From NCBI RefSeq assembly GCF_020026915.1, contig NZ_JAINUY010000002.1, positions 496,001 to 560,000 of the forward strand: 64,000 bases of DNA, written 5' to 3'. Source of the DNA: Flavobacterium potami. Its GTDB lineage: Bacteria; Bacteroidota; Bacteroidia; Flavobacteriales; Flavobacteriaceae. Made by a program: the position numbers and the translations under genes. Shown piece by piece: positions 8,481-17,991 of this stretch. The notes under the pieces were generated by a model. The model had not been told where the DNA came from and searched no databases. It worked only from the letters and a program-made list of their open reading frames with translations. The first letter of the stretch is position 1, and each line of letters opens with the position of its first letter.

Positions 8481-8939
8481 ATGCATCAATCTATTTTAAT
8501 TGGCCATTCTTTTATGCGATGGCTCGTCTTGGCAAGTTTAATCTATTCGATTTACATTGCTTACAGAGGATATTCTTATCAGCTTTCTTTTACCAAGAAA
8601 GATAATCTCGTCCGACATTGGACGGCAACGATTGCCCATATCCAGCTTCTTTTTGGAATATTGGTTTATGTACAAAGTCCGATTGTGAAATATTTTTGGA
8701 GGAATTTTAAGGATGGAATTCAGAATATCGACACTGCTTTTTTCGGGCTTATTCATGTTTTATTAATGCTCATTTCAATTATTTTTATTACGATTGGCTC
8801 TGCTTTGGCAAAAAGAAGACTTTCAGATCAGCAAAAATTCAAAACCATGTTAGTTTGGTTTTCAATTGCTTTAATTATCATTTTTATTGCTATTCCATGG
8901 CCATTTTCACCTCTTGCAAACAGACCTTATTTAAGATAA
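8481..8939 (+). CDS. Hypothetical four-helix membrane protein
   Basis: A 152-residue integral membrane protein with four predicted transmembrane helices and conserved-looking histidines (HSFMRW near the start, RHWTATIAH, LIHV), which resembles small cytochrome-b-like proteins of Bacteroidota, though haem binding is not shown. Start ATG at 8481 is chosen over a TTG at 8457 that overlaps the promoter. It is the first gene of a TetR-controlled operon, followed after 2 bp by a DUF3817 protein. Confidence 0.75.
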   Translation: MHQSILIGHSFMRWLVLASLIYSIYIAYRGYSYQLSFTKKDNLVRHWTATIAHIQLLFGILVYVQSPIVKYFWRNFKDGIQNIDTAFFGLIHVLLMLISIIFITIGSALAKRRLSDQQKFKTMLVWFSIALIIIFIAIPWPFSPLANRPYLR

Positions 8940-8941
8940 TT

Positions 8942-9250
8942 ATGAAAAATTTACTTCAGACTAATACCGGACGTTTACGAATTATTGGATTTTTAGAAGG
9001 AACATCACTTTTAATTTTGCTTTTTATTGCAATGCCAATGAAATACATTTTTGCAATGCCATTTTTAACACGACCAGTCGGAACAATTCATGGCGCTTTG
9101 TTTTTGCTGTTTATTTTCAATACGATAAGTGTCGGTGTTGAACAGAATTGGAGATTTAAAGATACAACTTGGAAAGTACTTTTGGCTTGTATAATTCCGT
9201 TTGGGACTTTTTATATTGATTCTAAAATCTTAAGTAAAATCAATAACTGA
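8942..9250 (+). CDS. DUF3817 domain-containing membrane protein
   Basis: A 102-residue protein with three transmembrane helices and the DUF3817 pattern: RIIGFLEGTSLLILLFIAMPMKY, then GTIHGALFLLFI, and a final short helix. The function of DUF3817 is unknown. ATG at 8942 is 2 bp after the previous stop, so the two are translated as neighbours; a longer frame starting at 8855 inside the upstream gene is not credible. Third gene of the operon follows after 5 bp. Confidence 0.85.
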   Translation: MKNLLQTNTGRLRIIGFLEGTSLLILLFIAMPMKYIFAMPFLTRPVGTIHGALFLLFIFNTISVGVEQNWRFKDTTWKVLLACIIPFGTFYIDSKILSKINN

Positions 9251-9255
9251 TAATT

Positions 9256-9462
9256 ATGGTTTTTGTATTTAAAACAAACATTAATAGCCTTTCGAAAGTA
9301 AAGAAAGTTACACCAAAGCTGAATCAGTTGTTTCCGAATTCGAAATGGAATTTTGATTTGGAAGATTGTGATAATATCTTACGATTTGAATGTAAAGATG
9401 ATATTATTGAAAAAGTAATTTTTTTAATGAAAGTAATTGGCTTCGAATGCGAACCTTTATAA
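9256..9462 (+). CDS. Hypothetical small protein, HMA-like fold without cysteines
   Basis: A 68-residue soluble protein starting 5 bp after the DUF3817 gene. The predicted order strand-helix-strand-strand-helix-strand and its length resemble a heavy-metal-associated domain, but the CxxC metal motif is absent: the region that would carry it reads FKTNINSLSKV. It may be a metal-independent relative. The fold guess is an inference; family membership is not recognised. Confidence 0.7.
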   Translation: MVFVFKTNINSLSKVKKVTPKLNQLFPNSKWNFDLEDCDNILRFECKDDIIEKVIFLMKVIGFECEPL

Positions 9463-9468
9463 AAGAAA

Positions 9469-9498
9469 AAAACAGAAGTTTTAGCTTCTGTTTTTTTA
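9469..9498. terminator. Bidirectional terminator between the small-protein operon and lpxD
   Basis: Stem AAACAGAAG/CTTCTGTTT with a TTTTAG loop, T run on the plus side and A run on the left, so it can serve both converging transcripts. Confidence 0.85.
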
Positions 9499-9514
9499 TA
9501 TGATTTAAATGATG

Positions 9515-10513
9515 CTATTTTTTAGGACTGCAAGCCATTCGTTTTAACGTTGCCCATTGTTTTAAAGCATCTCGAGCTTCAACTGCGGGATATCCTAACA
9601 TGGTTTTTCCTGCGGGAACATCTCCAATTACCCCAGATCCTGCTCCAACAACAGCGCCGTCACCAATAGTAGTATGATCTTTTATAGAAGCGCTTCCTCC
9701 AATAATTACACCGTTTCCTAGCGTTACAGAACCAGCTAAACCGCTATTCCCGGCCATAATACAAAATTTACCTAATTTACTATTGTGTCCAATTTGCACT
9801 AAATTATCAATTTTGCAACCGTCTCCAAGAATTGTAGAACTGAATTTTCCGCGATCTACACAGGAGTTAGCGCCAATTTCAACTCCGTTTCCTATTATTA
9901 CATTTCCAATTTGCGGAATTTTTACCAAACCTTTTTTGTCGCAAGGACGAAATCCAAATCCGTCAGCTCCGATAGTTGCATTGGGGTGAATAATGCAATC
10001 ATGACCAATATGACAACGTTCACGAATTACAGTTCCTGACCAAATAGTAGTATTGTCTCCAATAGTACATTCGTCTAAAATAGTAACATTGGGATAAAGA
10101 GTTGTGTTTGCGCCAATATGAACTTTTGGTCCAATATAGCAGCCGGCACCAATTCTTGCGCCTTCTCCAATTATAGCAGTTTCATCAATAGTTGCTGTTT
10201 TATGAATGTTAGTACGAAAAACAGGAGTAGGAGGAGCAAAAAGGGCCAAAATTTGTGACATTGCCAAATCTGCATTTTTTACTTTAATAAACGCTCGGTT
10301 TTCTCCAGGCTCAATAGAAATGTCTTCATTTACAACTGCAATAGAAGCGTTGGAAGTGCACCAGTGTTTTTCGTATTTTTTGTTTCCTATAAATGAAATT
10401 TCTGAAGGTGTCGCTTTTTCCAGTTGTTCTGTTGCCGTAATGTTTTGTGAAGTAGTGCCGTAAATTTCACCATTAATAACTTCGTTAATTTCTTGAATTG
10501 AATAGGATCTCAT
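9515..10513 (-). CDS. lpxD: UDP-3-O-(3-hydroxyacyl)glucosamine N-acyltransferase LpxD
   Basis: The third step of lipid A synthesis, adding a 3-hydroxyacyl chain to UDP-acyl-glucosamine in the cytoplasm. The 332-residue protein has the LpxD N-terminal domain (residues 1-100, with ISFIGNKKYEKHW) and a long left-handed beta-helix of hexapeptide repeats (about 100-300) with the catalytic-type His in QIGHNSKLG, then the C-terminal helix. No other lipid A genes are adjacent. Normal length. Confidence 0.96.
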   Translation of the reverse strand: MRSYSIQEINEVINGEIYGTTSQNITATEQLEKATPSEISFIGNKKYEKHWCTSNASIAVVNEDISIEPGENRAFIKVKNADLAMSQILALFAPPTPVFRTNIHKTATIDETAIIGEGARIGAGCYIGPKVHIGANTTLYPNVTILDECTIGDNTTIWSGTVIRERCHIGHDCIIHPNATIGADGFGFRPCDKKGLVKIPQIGNVIIGNGVEIGANSCVDRGKFSSTILGDGCKIDNLVQIGHNSKLGKFCIMAGNSGLAGSVTLGNGVIIGGSASIKDHTTIGDGAVVGAGSGVIGDVPAGKTMLGYPAVEARDALKQWATLKRMACSPKK

Positions 10514-10804
10514 TTATAAAATGTTAGGATATTTGGGGATTAATTTTCGCCAAATAAAATGAATTACATTTTAATTACCTAATATTTTTTTCGAGTTTAA
10601 TTAATGAAAATTCAAACTAATAGTCTAAATATTACAAAATTAACATTTTAACTACTAAAAAAATGAATGTTTGTTAATGTTTTTTTCTTTTCTAAATATG
10701 AGATAAAAGACTTGTACAAGGTTTTAGTCGAGATAATATGGGTTTTGACGTAGTTTTTTTATTGATAATTAAGAACTTAAAAACTAATTTGTTAAATATT
10801 GGGC
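10514..10804. other. Gene-free AT-rich stretch upstream of lpxD
   Basis: I see no credible gene, RNA or repeat here. It should hold the lpxD promoter; the closest -7 match is the one-mismatch TTTATTTG about 40 bp upstream of the start. An open frame from 10738 runs through the msrB terminator and into msrB and is not real. Confidence 0.5.
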
Positions 10805-10810
10805 AAAAAA

Positions 10811-10842
10811 AAAGCGATTCACTTTTTTATAGGAATCGCTTT
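10811..10842 (-). terminator. Terminator after msrB
   Basis: Stem AAAGCGATTC/GAATCGCTTT followed on the minus strand by a T run, 7 bp after the msrB stop codon. Confidence 0.88.
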
Positions 10843-10848
10843 ATTATT

Positions 10849-11295
10849 TTATTCTTTTACTTTATTCAAAGAGAGTGCATTAATGCAATATCGGAGACCA
10901 CTTGGCGGAGGTCCATCAGGAAAAATATGACCTAAATGAGAGTCGCAAACATTACAAGTAACTTCAACACGAATCATTCCGTGCGATCTGTCTGCATGAT
11001 ATCCGACTGCATTTTCTTTTACAGGTTGTGTAAAAGAAGGCCATCCTGTTCCAGATTCGAATTTTTCGCTTGCATCAAACAATAAAGTACCGCAGCATTT
11101 GCATTCGTAAATTCCTGGTTCAAATAAACTACACATTTCAGAGCTAAAAGATCTTTCAGTTCCTTTTAAACGTGTTACTTGAAATTCTTCTGGAGTTAGA
11201 ATCTGTTTCCATTCTGCTTCCGTTTTTTCCACTCTTTTATCTGGAGCTGGATTTCCTTTATTTGTAAAATGAATTACATCTGCCCATTTTATCAT
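10849..11295 (-). CDS. msrB: Peptide-methionine (R)-S-oxide reductase MsrB
   Basis: MsrB reduces the R isomer of methionine sulfoxide in proteins. The sequence carries both zinc motifs (CKCC and CNVC), GTGWPSF, and the catalytic cysteine in RYCINALSL. ATG at 11295 (MIKWADVI) is chosen over one 30 bp upstream because the extra ten codons are encoded by the edge of the TTTCAAG repeat block. Product of 148 residues, cytoplasmic, no MsrA fusion. The repeat block separates it from prfB. Confidence 0.95.
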   Translation of the reverse strand: MIKWADVIHFTNKGNPAPDKRVEKTEAEWKQILTPEEFQVTRLKGTERSFSSEMCSLFEPGIYECKCCGTLLFDASEKFESGTGWPSFTQPVKENAVGYHADRSHGMIRVEVTCNVCDSHLGHIFPDGPPPSGLRYCINALSLNKVKE

Positions 11296-11311
11296 AACTT
11301 TTTGTTTTTTT

Positions 11312-11432
11312 GTTTCAAGTTTCAAGTTTCAGGTTTCAAGTTTCAGGTTTCAAGTTACTGTGACTGCAAACTGCGACTGTAAACTGTAAACTGTGACTGT
11401 AAACTGTGACTGTAAACTGTGACTGAACACTG
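11312..11432. repeat. Degenerate short-period repeat block between msrB and prfB
   Basis: Two word families run head to tail: TTTCAAG/TTTCAGG units of 7 bp, then ACTGTGACTGTAA-like units of about 12 bp. The same words recur at 21195-21300, 35766-35930 and 58921-58990. Confidence 0.85.
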
Positions 11433-11436
11433 AATA

Positions 11437-12535
11437 CTATTCCTCTTCTTTCTGTCCCATCATCATCAGATAGGCTTTAAGGAAAGGATCGATATTTCCG
11501 TTCATTACACCGTCAACATCGCTGGTTTCATAACCGGTACGAACGTCTTTTACTAATTTATAAGGTTGCATTACGTAATTACGAATTTGCGAACCCCATT
11601 CAATTTTCATTTTTCCAGCTTCAATGTCAGCACGTTGCGCTTGTTGTTTCTTTAATTCGATTTCATACAATTGAGAACGAAGCATTTGCATAGCACGTTG
11701 TCTGTTGTCTTGCTGAGAACGAGTTTCAGAACATTGAATCTGAATTCCAGTTGGCTTGTGGACTAACTGAACTTTAGTTTCAACCTTATTCACGTTCTGT
11801 CCACCAGCACCACTCGAACGAGAAGTGGTGATTTCGATATCGGCAGGATTAATGTCGATTTCGATACTATCATCAACTAACGGATAAACATAAACGGATA
11901 CGAAAGAAGTATGGCGTTTTGCGTTACTGTCAAATGGTGAAATACGAACCAAACGGTGAACACCGTTTTCTCCTTTTAAATAACCGAAAGAATAATCTCC
12001 TTCAAATTCTAAAGTAACAGTTTTAATTCCGGCAACGTCACCTTCTTGAAAGTTCAGCTCCTTAATTTTGTAACCATAACTTTCTCCCCACATCATGTAC
12101 ATACGCATTAGCATTCCTGCCCAATCACAGCTTTCGGTACCACCGGCGCCAGCAGTGATCTGAACAACGGCACTTAAACTGTCACCTTCGTCAGAAAGCA
12201 TGTTTTTGAATTCGATGTTTTCAATATGAGATTGTGCTCCATTGTATTGTTCATCCAATTCTTCTACAGAAAGTTCTCCTTCTTTGTAAAAATCATAAGC
12301 AAGCTGTAATTCGTCTGTAAGAGAGACAGCTTTGTCATAATCTTCAATCCATTTTTTCTTATTTCGAAGATTTTTTACAATATTTTCGGCATCTTTAGGA
12401 TTGTTCCAAAAATCTGGTGCAAAAGTTTTTTCTTCTTCGTTTGCAATTTCGATTAGCTTGGCATCAACGTCAAAGATACCTCCTCAACGCACCAAGGCGC
12501 TCCACAATACCTTTTACTTGTTCGGCTGTTGTCAT
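11437..12535 (-). CDS. prfB: Peptide chain release factor 2, with programmed +1 frameshift
   Basis: RF2 terminates translation at UGA and UAA. Translation starts at ATG 12535, reads 21 codons to CTT and meets in-frame TGA at 12472-12470; a +1 shift skips T12472 and resumes at GAC 12471, giving 365 residues, the E. coli length. The shift site is the canonical one: SD-like AGGAGG (12484-12479), TAT, CTTTGAC. In the full protein SPF (about residues 199-201) recognises the stop codon and GGQ (244-246) drives peptide release. This is autoregulation, since low RF2 at the UGA favours the shift, not a mutation. Confidence 0.95.
12470..12487 (-). promoter_or_regulatory. prfB programmed frameshift signal
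   Basis: On the minus strand: TTG AGG AGG TAT CTT TGA C. The internal SD-like AGGAGG is 3 nt upstream of the slippery CTT and an in-frame UGA follows. This matches the known RF2 recoding site. Confidence 0.93.
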
Positions 12536-12613
12536 AAATTAATTAATAGGTTTTAAATTTTTTAGTGAAAATTATTTGAATTGGTTTTGAACACCAGAAA
12601 TAATTCTGCAACA

Positions 12614-12621
12614 CAAAAATA
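12614..12621 (-). promoter_or_regulatory. -7 promoter element TATTTTTG for prfB
   Basis: Perfect TAnnTTTG match on the minus strand about 79 bp upstream of the prfB ATG. No clear TTG at -33. Confidence 0.4.
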
Positions 12622-12873
12622 ATACATAGTTTTCAGAATACAGCATAAATTTATAAGTCTGTATCATTTCAAAATATAGCATTGTAAATAATTATAAATG
12701 ACATTATTTAAGATGTTGAGTTTATAAATAATTAATTTACAAATCAAAAATCGTTTTTTGAATTATTAGTATTAGTTTTATATGTTTTTTGTAATAATTA
12801 CGTTAATTTGGTTGTACAGTAATCGGAAGTTAAAATTTATTAAAACTTGCGATTAATAACTAACAGTAATATG
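12622..12873. other. Gene-free divergent promoter region
   Basis: The gap between prfB and the threonine aldolase gene is 371 bp, very AT-rich, and holds no credible gene. I see only the two promoter elements listed at its ends. Confidence 0.5.
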
Positions 12874-12881
12874 TAATTTTG
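12874..12881 (+). promoter_or_regulatory. -7 promoter element TAATTTTG for threonine aldolase
   Basis: Perfect TAnnTTTG box 25 bp before the ATG at 12907. A TTG at 12847-12849 lies 24 bp upstream and may be the -33 element. Confidence 0.55.
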
Positions 12882-12906
12882 CTGTCCAAAAAAGATATTT
12901 TTTTAT

Positions 12907-13926
12907 ATGGAGATAAATTTAATCAGCGATACCATAACAAAGCCTACTTATGAAATGCTGCAATATATGTTCAACGCCCAAGTGGGTGATGATGTATATA
13001 AACAGGACCCAACGGTGATTGAATTGGAAAACAGAACAGCAGAATTTTTTGGTATGGAAGCTGGTCTATTTTTTCCGTCTGGAACTATGGCAAATCAAAC
13101 TGCTATAAAATTGCATACGCAACCAGGCGAGCAGTTAATTGCTGATAAATATGCTCACGTTTATCATTATGAAGGAGGAGGTGTTTCTTTTAACAGTGGC
13201 GTTTCTTGCTGCCTGTTAGATGGAAATCGCGGTATGATAACAGCTGCGCAAGTTAAAGCTGCAATAAATGATCCTGAATTTTATCACAGTCCTTTAACGA
13301 GTTTGGTCTGTGTAGAAAACACGACCAATAAAGGAGGTGGCGCCTGCTATGAATTAGAAGATTTAAAAGAAATAAAAAAAGTTTGTGATGCCAATAATCT
13401 AAAGTTCCACTTAGACGGAGCAAGAATTTGGAATGCACTAGTTGCTAAGAGACAAAATCCGAGAGAATTTGGTGCTATTTTCGATACTATTTCAGTTTGT
13501 TTATCAAAAGGATTGGGTGCTCCAATTGGTTCAGTTTTGCTTGGAAGTAAAGCTGATATTTACAGAGCGTTGAGAATCAGAAAGATACTTGGTGGAGGAA
13601 TGCGTCAAGTTGGTTATTTAGCAGCGGCTGGATTGTATGCTTTGGCTCATAATATTGAAAGACTGGCAGAAGATCACCGCAGGGCAAAAGAAATTGCGAA
13701 AATCTTAAGCACAAAACAATGGATTGCCTCTATTGAGCCAGTAGAAACAAATATTTTGATTTTCTCGCTCGCAGAAGGGTATAGCGACCAATTATTAATA
13801 GAGAAATTAAAACAGAAAAATATCCTTATAAGCTCGTTAGGGCATAATAAACTTCGCATTGTAACGCATTTAGATTATAAGGAAGTAATGCATACATATG
13901 TTTTAGAAACACTTTCGAAGTTTTGA
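12907..13926 (+). CDS. ltaE: GntG-type PLP-dependent L-threonine aldolase
   Basis: Cleaves threonine or allo-threonine to glycine and acetaldehyde. The 339-residue protein has the family opening DLxSDT-like segment (NLISDTITKPT), DDVYKQDPTV, the HLDGARIWNA motif and the PLP lysine at Lys201 in CLSKGLGAPIGS. It is a low-specificity type of the fold I aminotransferase superfamily. It stands alone; its link to threonine supply (thr operon at 33-38 kb) and glycine cleavage (gcvT at 24 kb) is metabolic only. Confidence 0.93.
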   Translation: MEINLISDTITKPTYEMLQYMFNAQVGDDVYKQDPTVIELENRTAEFFGMEAGLFFPSGTMANQTAIKLHTQPGEQLIADKYAHVYHYEGGGVSFNSGVSCCLLDGNRGMITAAQVKAAINDPEFYHSPLTSLVCVENTTNKGGGACYELEDLKEIKKVCDANNLKFHLDGARIWNALVAKRQNPREFGAIFDTISVCLSKGLGAPIGSVLLGSKADIYRALRIRKILGGGMRQVGYLAAAGLYALAHNIERLAEDHRRAKEIAKILSTKQWIASIEPVETNILIFSLAEGYSDQLLIEKLKQKNILISSLGHNKLRIVTHLDYKEVMHTYVLETLSKF

Positions 13927-13951
13927 AAAAAGGTACAAAGTAACAAAGCGG

Positions 13952-14009
13952 CAAAGGTTCAGAGGGTTTTATCAAAGCTTTTAAATCTTTGTCCCTCTGA
14001 ACCTTTGAG
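13952..14009. repeat. Perfect inverted repeat between convergent genes
   Basis: Two 15-bp arms CAAAGGTTCAGAGGG and CCCTCTGAACCTTTG enclose 28 bp. It may serve as a two-way terminator, but the words recur in other intergenic repeats (27199-27240, 58860-58910), so it belongs to a dispersed family. Confidence 0.85.
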
Positions 14010-14020
14010 TCTTTTGTTCC

Positions 14021-14341
14021 TTATTTAAACAAATTATCCATTCCAGGAATAGACGGCATATCCATTCTAGCAACAGCGTCTAATTCTCTTTCGTTTACAT
14101 TTGTAGCTTTTTCTATGGCTTTGTTTAAAGTTACGATTAAGTAATCTTCCAATTGCTCTTTATCTTCTAGTAAAGAATCATCAATAGAAATTGTTTTTAT
14201 TTTTCGGCTTGCTGTAATTGTAATTTTTAATAATCCGTCAGCGCTTTGTTCATCAATCAAAACAGTATCTAAGCGCTTTTTTGTATCTTCAATTTTTTGT
14301 TGGGTTTCTTTCAATTTACCCATCATTCCCATTAAATCCAT
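14021..14341 (-). CDS. YbaB/EbfC family nucleoid-associated protein
   Basis: A 106-residue DNA-binding protein of the YbaB/EbfC family, which forms homodimers with a tweezer shape and binds DNA broadly. Typical signs: Met-rich N-terminus ([21 protein letters not shown]), central [17 protein letters not shown] and a C-terminal [11 protein letters not shown]. It is not next to dnaX or recR here as in many bacteria. A strong promoter with both elements precedes it. Confidence 0.92.
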   Translation of the reverse strand: MDLMGMMGKLKETQQKIEDTKKRLDTVLIDEQSADGLLKITITASRKIKTISIDDSLLEDKEQLEDYLIVTLNKAIEKATNVNERELDAVARMDMPSIPGMDNLFK

Positions 14342-14369
14342 TTTTGTTGATTTTTTAAATTATTTCAGA

Positions 14370-14398
14370 CAAAATTAGTATATTGCTATGGTAATTCA
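14370..14398 (-). promoter_or_regulatory. Promoter for the YbaB gene
   Basis: On the minus strand TTG (14398-14396), a 19-bp spacer and TAATTTTG (14377-14370): a full match to the Bacteroidota sigma-A promoter, about 30 bp before the ATG. Confidence 0.7.
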
Positions 14399-14410
14399 AT
14401 AGAATATTTT

Positions 14411-16546
14411 ATGAAAAAATTAATTCTCTTCTATTGGGTTTGTGCTATTTTTGCGATTCCATATTTAAAAATTAATGCTCAATCAATGCAAAATGATATA
14501 AAAGCCCCAAAAGCTAACATTATTCCAAAAACATTAAAAAAACACAAAGAATCTAGGATTGACAACTACTTTTGGCTGAATGACCGTGAAAATTCTGAGG
14601 TGATAGATTACCTAAATCAGGAAAATTCTTATTATGAGAGTATGACTTCTCATACCAAAGAATTAAAGGATAATCTGTTCGAAGAAATGAAAGCAAGAAT
14701 TAAAGAAGATGATTCTTCTGTTCCTTATTTCTACAACGGATATTTTTATATAACCCGTTTTGAGACAGGTCAGGATTATCCAATTTTTGCCAGAAAAAAA
14801 GGAAGCCTTTCTGCAGATGAAGAAATTCTCTTTAATTGTAATGAAATGGCAAAAGGACATGCTTACTTCAAGTTAGGAGGTTTAAGTATCAGCCCTGATA
14901 ATAAATTTGCCAGTTTTGGAGTAGATATTGTTGGAAGAAGGATTTATACCATTCAGATTAAAAACTTAGAAACTGGAGAAATTTTAGAGGATAAAGTAAG
15001 CAATGTTACGGGCGCTTCAGTTTGGGCAAATGATAACAATACCATTTTTTATGTTAGACAAGATGAAACCACATTAAGAGCAGATAAGGTTTTTAGACAT
15101 AAATTAAATACTTCATCTGAAAAAGATGTTTTGGTTTATGATGAAACAGATGATACTTTTAATGTTTCCATCAGTAAAGAAAAATCAAGAAAGTATATTG
15201 TTATCGGTTCTGGAAGTACCTTGACAACAGAATATAGAATTTTGAATTCGAATGATCCGGATGGAGAATTTGTTGTTTTTCAACCACGTGTACGCGGATT
15301 AGAATACAGCATTTCTCATTATGAGGATTCGTTTTATGTTTTAACGAATAAAGACAAGGCGACGAACTTCAAATTAATGAAAACGCCTGAAAACAAAACC
15401 GGAAAGAAAAACTGGGTAGATCTTATTCCGCACAGAGAAGATGTTTTGTTGGAAGATATTGAAATCTTTAAAAACTATTTAGTTGTAGAAGAGCGTTCAA
15501 ACGGTCTAAATCATATACGTATCATGCCATGGAATGGAGAACCTGATTATTATCTTCCTTTTGGTAGTGAAACGTACAATGCATACACGACGACGAATGT
15601 TGATTTTGATACCGATATTTTGCGTTACAGCTATCAGTCATTGGCGACTCCGTCTTCTGTAATTGATTTTAATATGAAGACTAAAATCAAAGAAATCCTG
15701 AAAGAGCAGCAGGTTTTAGGCGGAAAATTTGATAAGAATAATTACATCGAAGAACGAGTTTGGGCAACAGCAAGAGATGGTGTAAAAGTGCCAATTTCTA
15801 TGGTCTACAGAAAAGGATTAGAGAAAAATGGTAAAAATCCGTTGCTGCTTTATGCTTACGGTTCGTACGGAATTACGATGGATACTTATTTCTCTTCAAC
15901 AAGATTATCGCTCTTAGACCGCGGATTTGTTTATGCAATTGCTCATATTAGAGGAGGAGAAGATTTAGGAAGACAATGGTATGAAGATGGAAAACTGTTA
16001 AAAAAGAAAAATACCTTTACAGATTTCATCGATTGCTCTAAATTTGTAATAGATCAAAAGTATACATCTCCTGAACATTTATATGCAGAAGGAGGGTCTG
16101 CTGGCGGACTTTTAATGGGAGTTATTGTTAATGAAGCTCCGGAATTATATAATGGCGTTATTGCTCAGGTGCCTTTTGTAGATGTAATTACCACAATGCT
16201 GGATGACAGCATTCCGCTTACAACTGGAGAGTATGACGAATGGGGTAACCCAAACAATAAAAAATATTATGATTATATGTTGTCGTATTCACCTTATGAC
16301 AATGTAAAAGCACAGGAATATCCTAATATGTATGTGTCTACCGGATTACACGATTCGCAGGTACAATACTGGGAGCCAGCTAAATGGGTTGCGAAATTGC
16401 GAGATTTAAAAACAAATGACAAACTTTTGTTTTTGGATACGAACATGGATGCGGGTCATGGCGGGGCTTCGGGACGTTTTGAGGCTTTGAAAGACTTAGC
16501 AAAAGAATTTAGTTTTTTATTAGATTTAGAAAAAATTAAAAGCTAA
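14411..16546 (+). CDS. S9A serine peptidase, oligopeptidase B/prolyl oligopeptidase family
   Basis: A 711-residue enzyme with an N-terminal signal peptide (about residues 1-23, ending INAQ), so probably periplasmic. The N-terminal beta-propeller (residues 40-430) begins with the [11 protein letters not shown] signature, and the C-terminal alpha/beta hydrolase carries GGSAGG (nucleophile Ser), the Asp in the [13 protein letters not shown] segment and the His in GHGGASGR. These match oligopeptidase B, which cuts short peptides after basic residues, but prolyl specificity cannot be excluded from sequence alone. The next gene starts 71 bp downstream behind its own promoter element. Confidence 0.93.
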   Translation: MKKLILFYWVCAIFAIPYLKINAQSMQNDIKAPKANIIPKTLKKHKESRIDNYFWLNDRENSEVIDYLNQENSYYESMTSHTKELKDNLFEEMKARIKEDDSSVPYFYNGYFYITRFETGQDYPIFARKKGSLSADEEILFNCNEMAKGHAYFKLGGLSISPDNKFASFGVDIVGRRIYTIQIKNLETGEILEDKVSNVTGASVWANDNNTIFYVRQDETTLRADKVFRHKLNTSSEKDVLVYDETDDTFNVSISKEKSRKYIVIGSGSTLTTEYRILNSNDPDGEFVVFQPRVRGLEYSISHYEDSFYVLTNKDKATNFKLMKTPENKTGKKNWVDLIPHREDVLLEDIEIFKNYLVVEERSNGLNHIRIMPWNGEPDYYLPFGSETYNAYTTTNVDFDTDILRYSYQSLATPSSVIDFNMKTKIKEILKEQQVLGGKFDKNNYIEERVWATARDGVKVPISMVYRKGLEKNGKNPLLLYAYGSYGITMDTYFSSTRLSLLDRGFVYAIAHIRGGEDLGRQWYEDGKLLKKKNTFTDFIDCSKFVIDQKYTSPEHLYAEGGSAGGLLMGVIVNEAPELYNGVIAQVPFVDVITTMLDDSIPLTTGEYDEWGNPNNKKYYDYMLSYSPYDNVKAQEYPNMYVSTGLHDSQVQYWEPAKWVAKLRDLKTNDKLLFLDTNMDAGHGGASGRFEALKDLAKEFSFLLDLEKIKS

Positions 16547-16561
16547 TTAGATTTTTTTTGT

Positions 16562-16569
16562 TAAATTTG
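16562..16569 (+). promoter_or_regulatory. -7 promoter element TAAATTTG
   Basis: Perfect TAnnTTTG match 48 bp before ATG 16618. It would leave a TTG start at 16558 outside the transcript, which supports the internal ATG. Confidence 0.5.
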
Positions 16570-16617
16570 CAACCTATCAAGGTTAATTTAAAAAGACCTT
16601 TGATTAACTATTTTTTT

Positions 16618-17658
16618 ATGAAAGAAGAAATAACCGCTTATAATAATGTTTTAGAGTTAATAGGTAACACCCCGCTTATTAAACTAAATAAAATTACCGA
16701 GGAGTTAGAAGGAAATTTCTACGCAAAGGTAGAGGCTTTCAACCCAGGTCATTCCTCAAAAGACAGAATAGCGTTATATATTATTGAAGAAGCCGAGAAA
16801 AAAGGAATTCTTTCTCCGGGAGATACCATTATTGAAACAACATCTGGAAACACAGGTTTTAGTTTGGCAATGGTAAGTATTATTAAAGGTTACAATTGTA
16901 TTTTAGCTGTAAGTTCAAAATCGTCGAAAGATAAAATTGACATGCTAAGAAGTTTAGGGGCTAAGGTCTATGTCTGTCCGGCTCACGTTTCTGCAGATGA
17001 TGAAAGATCATACTATAATGTAGCAAAACGTTTACACGAAGAAACTAAAGGATCAGTCTACATTAATCAATATTTTAACCAATTGAATATTGATGCTCAC
17101 TACAACACTACAGGTCCAGAAATTTGGGAACAGACAAAAGGACAAATCACACACTTAATCGCTTGCAGCGGAACAGGAGGAACTATCTCTGGAACTGCAA
17201 AATTCTTAAAAGAAAAAAATCCAAATATTAGAATCCTGGGGGTTGATGCTTTTGGATCTGTGTTGAAAAAATACCACGAAACAAAAGAATTCGACAGTAA
17301 AGAAATTTACCCATATCGTATTGAAGGTTTAGGTAAAAACTTAATTCCATCTGCTACGGATTTTGATATCATTGATAAATTCATGAAAGTAACCGACGAA
17401 GAAAGTGCACACTCGGCAAGAGAAATCACTAGAAAAGAAGGTTTATTTGTTGGATATACTTCTGGAGCAGTAATGCAGGCTATTAAACAGTATGCTGAAG
17501 AAGGAGAATTTACAAAAGACAGCAATATTATTGCAATTTTCCCAGATCATGGTTCTCGCTACATGAGTAAAGTATTTAGCGATGACTGGATGAATGAACA
17601 AGGTTTCTTCGATAGTGTTAATGAAGAAGAAGCACAAAAAATTGAATTCGTTAAGTAA
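16618..17658 (+). CDS. Cystathionine beta-synthase/cysteine synthase family PLP enzyme
   Basis: A 346-residue fold II PLP enzyme. [10 protein letters not shown], the lysine in NPGHSSKDR (Lys48), TSGNTG and SGTGGTISG are all present, and EGLGKNLIP is closer to cystathionine beta-synthases than to CysK (which has GIGAG). It lacks a CBS regulatory domain. The PLP motif has HSS where most relatives have GSV, which may affect substrate choice. It probably makes cystathionine or cysteine from serine; which one is unsettled. ATG at 16618 was chosen over an upstream TTG. Confidence 0.88.
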   Translation: MKEEITAYNNVLELIGNTPLIKLNKITEELEGNFYAKVEAFNPGHSSKDRIALYIIEEAEKKGILSPGDTIIETTSGNTGFSLAMVSIIKGYNCILAVSSKSSKDKIDMLRSLGAKVYVCPAHVSADDERSYYNVAKRLHEETKGSVYINQYFNQLNIDAHYNTTGPEIWEQTKGQITHLIACSGTGGTISGTAKFLKEKNPNIRILGVDAFGSVLKKYHETKEFDSKEIYPYRIEGLGKNLIPSATDFDIIDKFMKVTDEESAHSAREITRKEGLFVGYTSGAVMQAIKQYAEEGEFTKDSNIIAIFPDHGSRYMSKVFSDDWMNEQGFFDSVNEEEAQKIEFVK

Positions 17659-17681
17659 ATAAAATTACTTTAAAAATAATA

Positions 17682-17712
17682 AAACTCCATTCGAACTATC
17701 GAATGGAGTTTT
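17682..17712 (+). terminator. Terminator after the CBS-type gene
   Basis: A 13-bp stem, AAACTCCATTCGA paired with its complement, is followed by TTTTTGTTTTT, 24 bp after the stop. Confidence 0.9.
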
Positions 17713-17991
17713 TGTTTTTAGGATAAAAATGATTTAGATGTGAATAGGAGTATTTTACTAATTTACCGTATTTATACGTAAGATATTGTTAATCTGTTTG
17801 AAATAAACTTATAATTTTAATAATATTAAATTAAAAGTGCAAAATGCTTTTTGACGATAAAAATCATTATCATTTGTTATTTTAACGAGTATTTAGGTAA
17901 GTTGTCGGAATTTTTTTCGTCGAAATTCATAATAATCTAGTTTAGCAGTGTTAAAATAACCAAAGTTGTTTAATCCCAAAATCTAACTATT
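17713..17991. other. Gene-free region upstream of the first LamG/T9SS gene
   Basis: No gene or repeat is visible. It presumably holds the promoter of the 17992 gene; the nearest partial match is TAGTTTAG about 55 bp upstream of the start. Confidence 0.45.

Noticed and set aside
10738..10935. Small ORF upstream and into msrB
   Set aside because: It runs across the msrB terminator and into the antisense of msrB, with no coding signal.
11312..11432. Possible CRISPR array
   Set aside because: Units are 7-12 bp, degenerate and without unique spacers; no cas genes.
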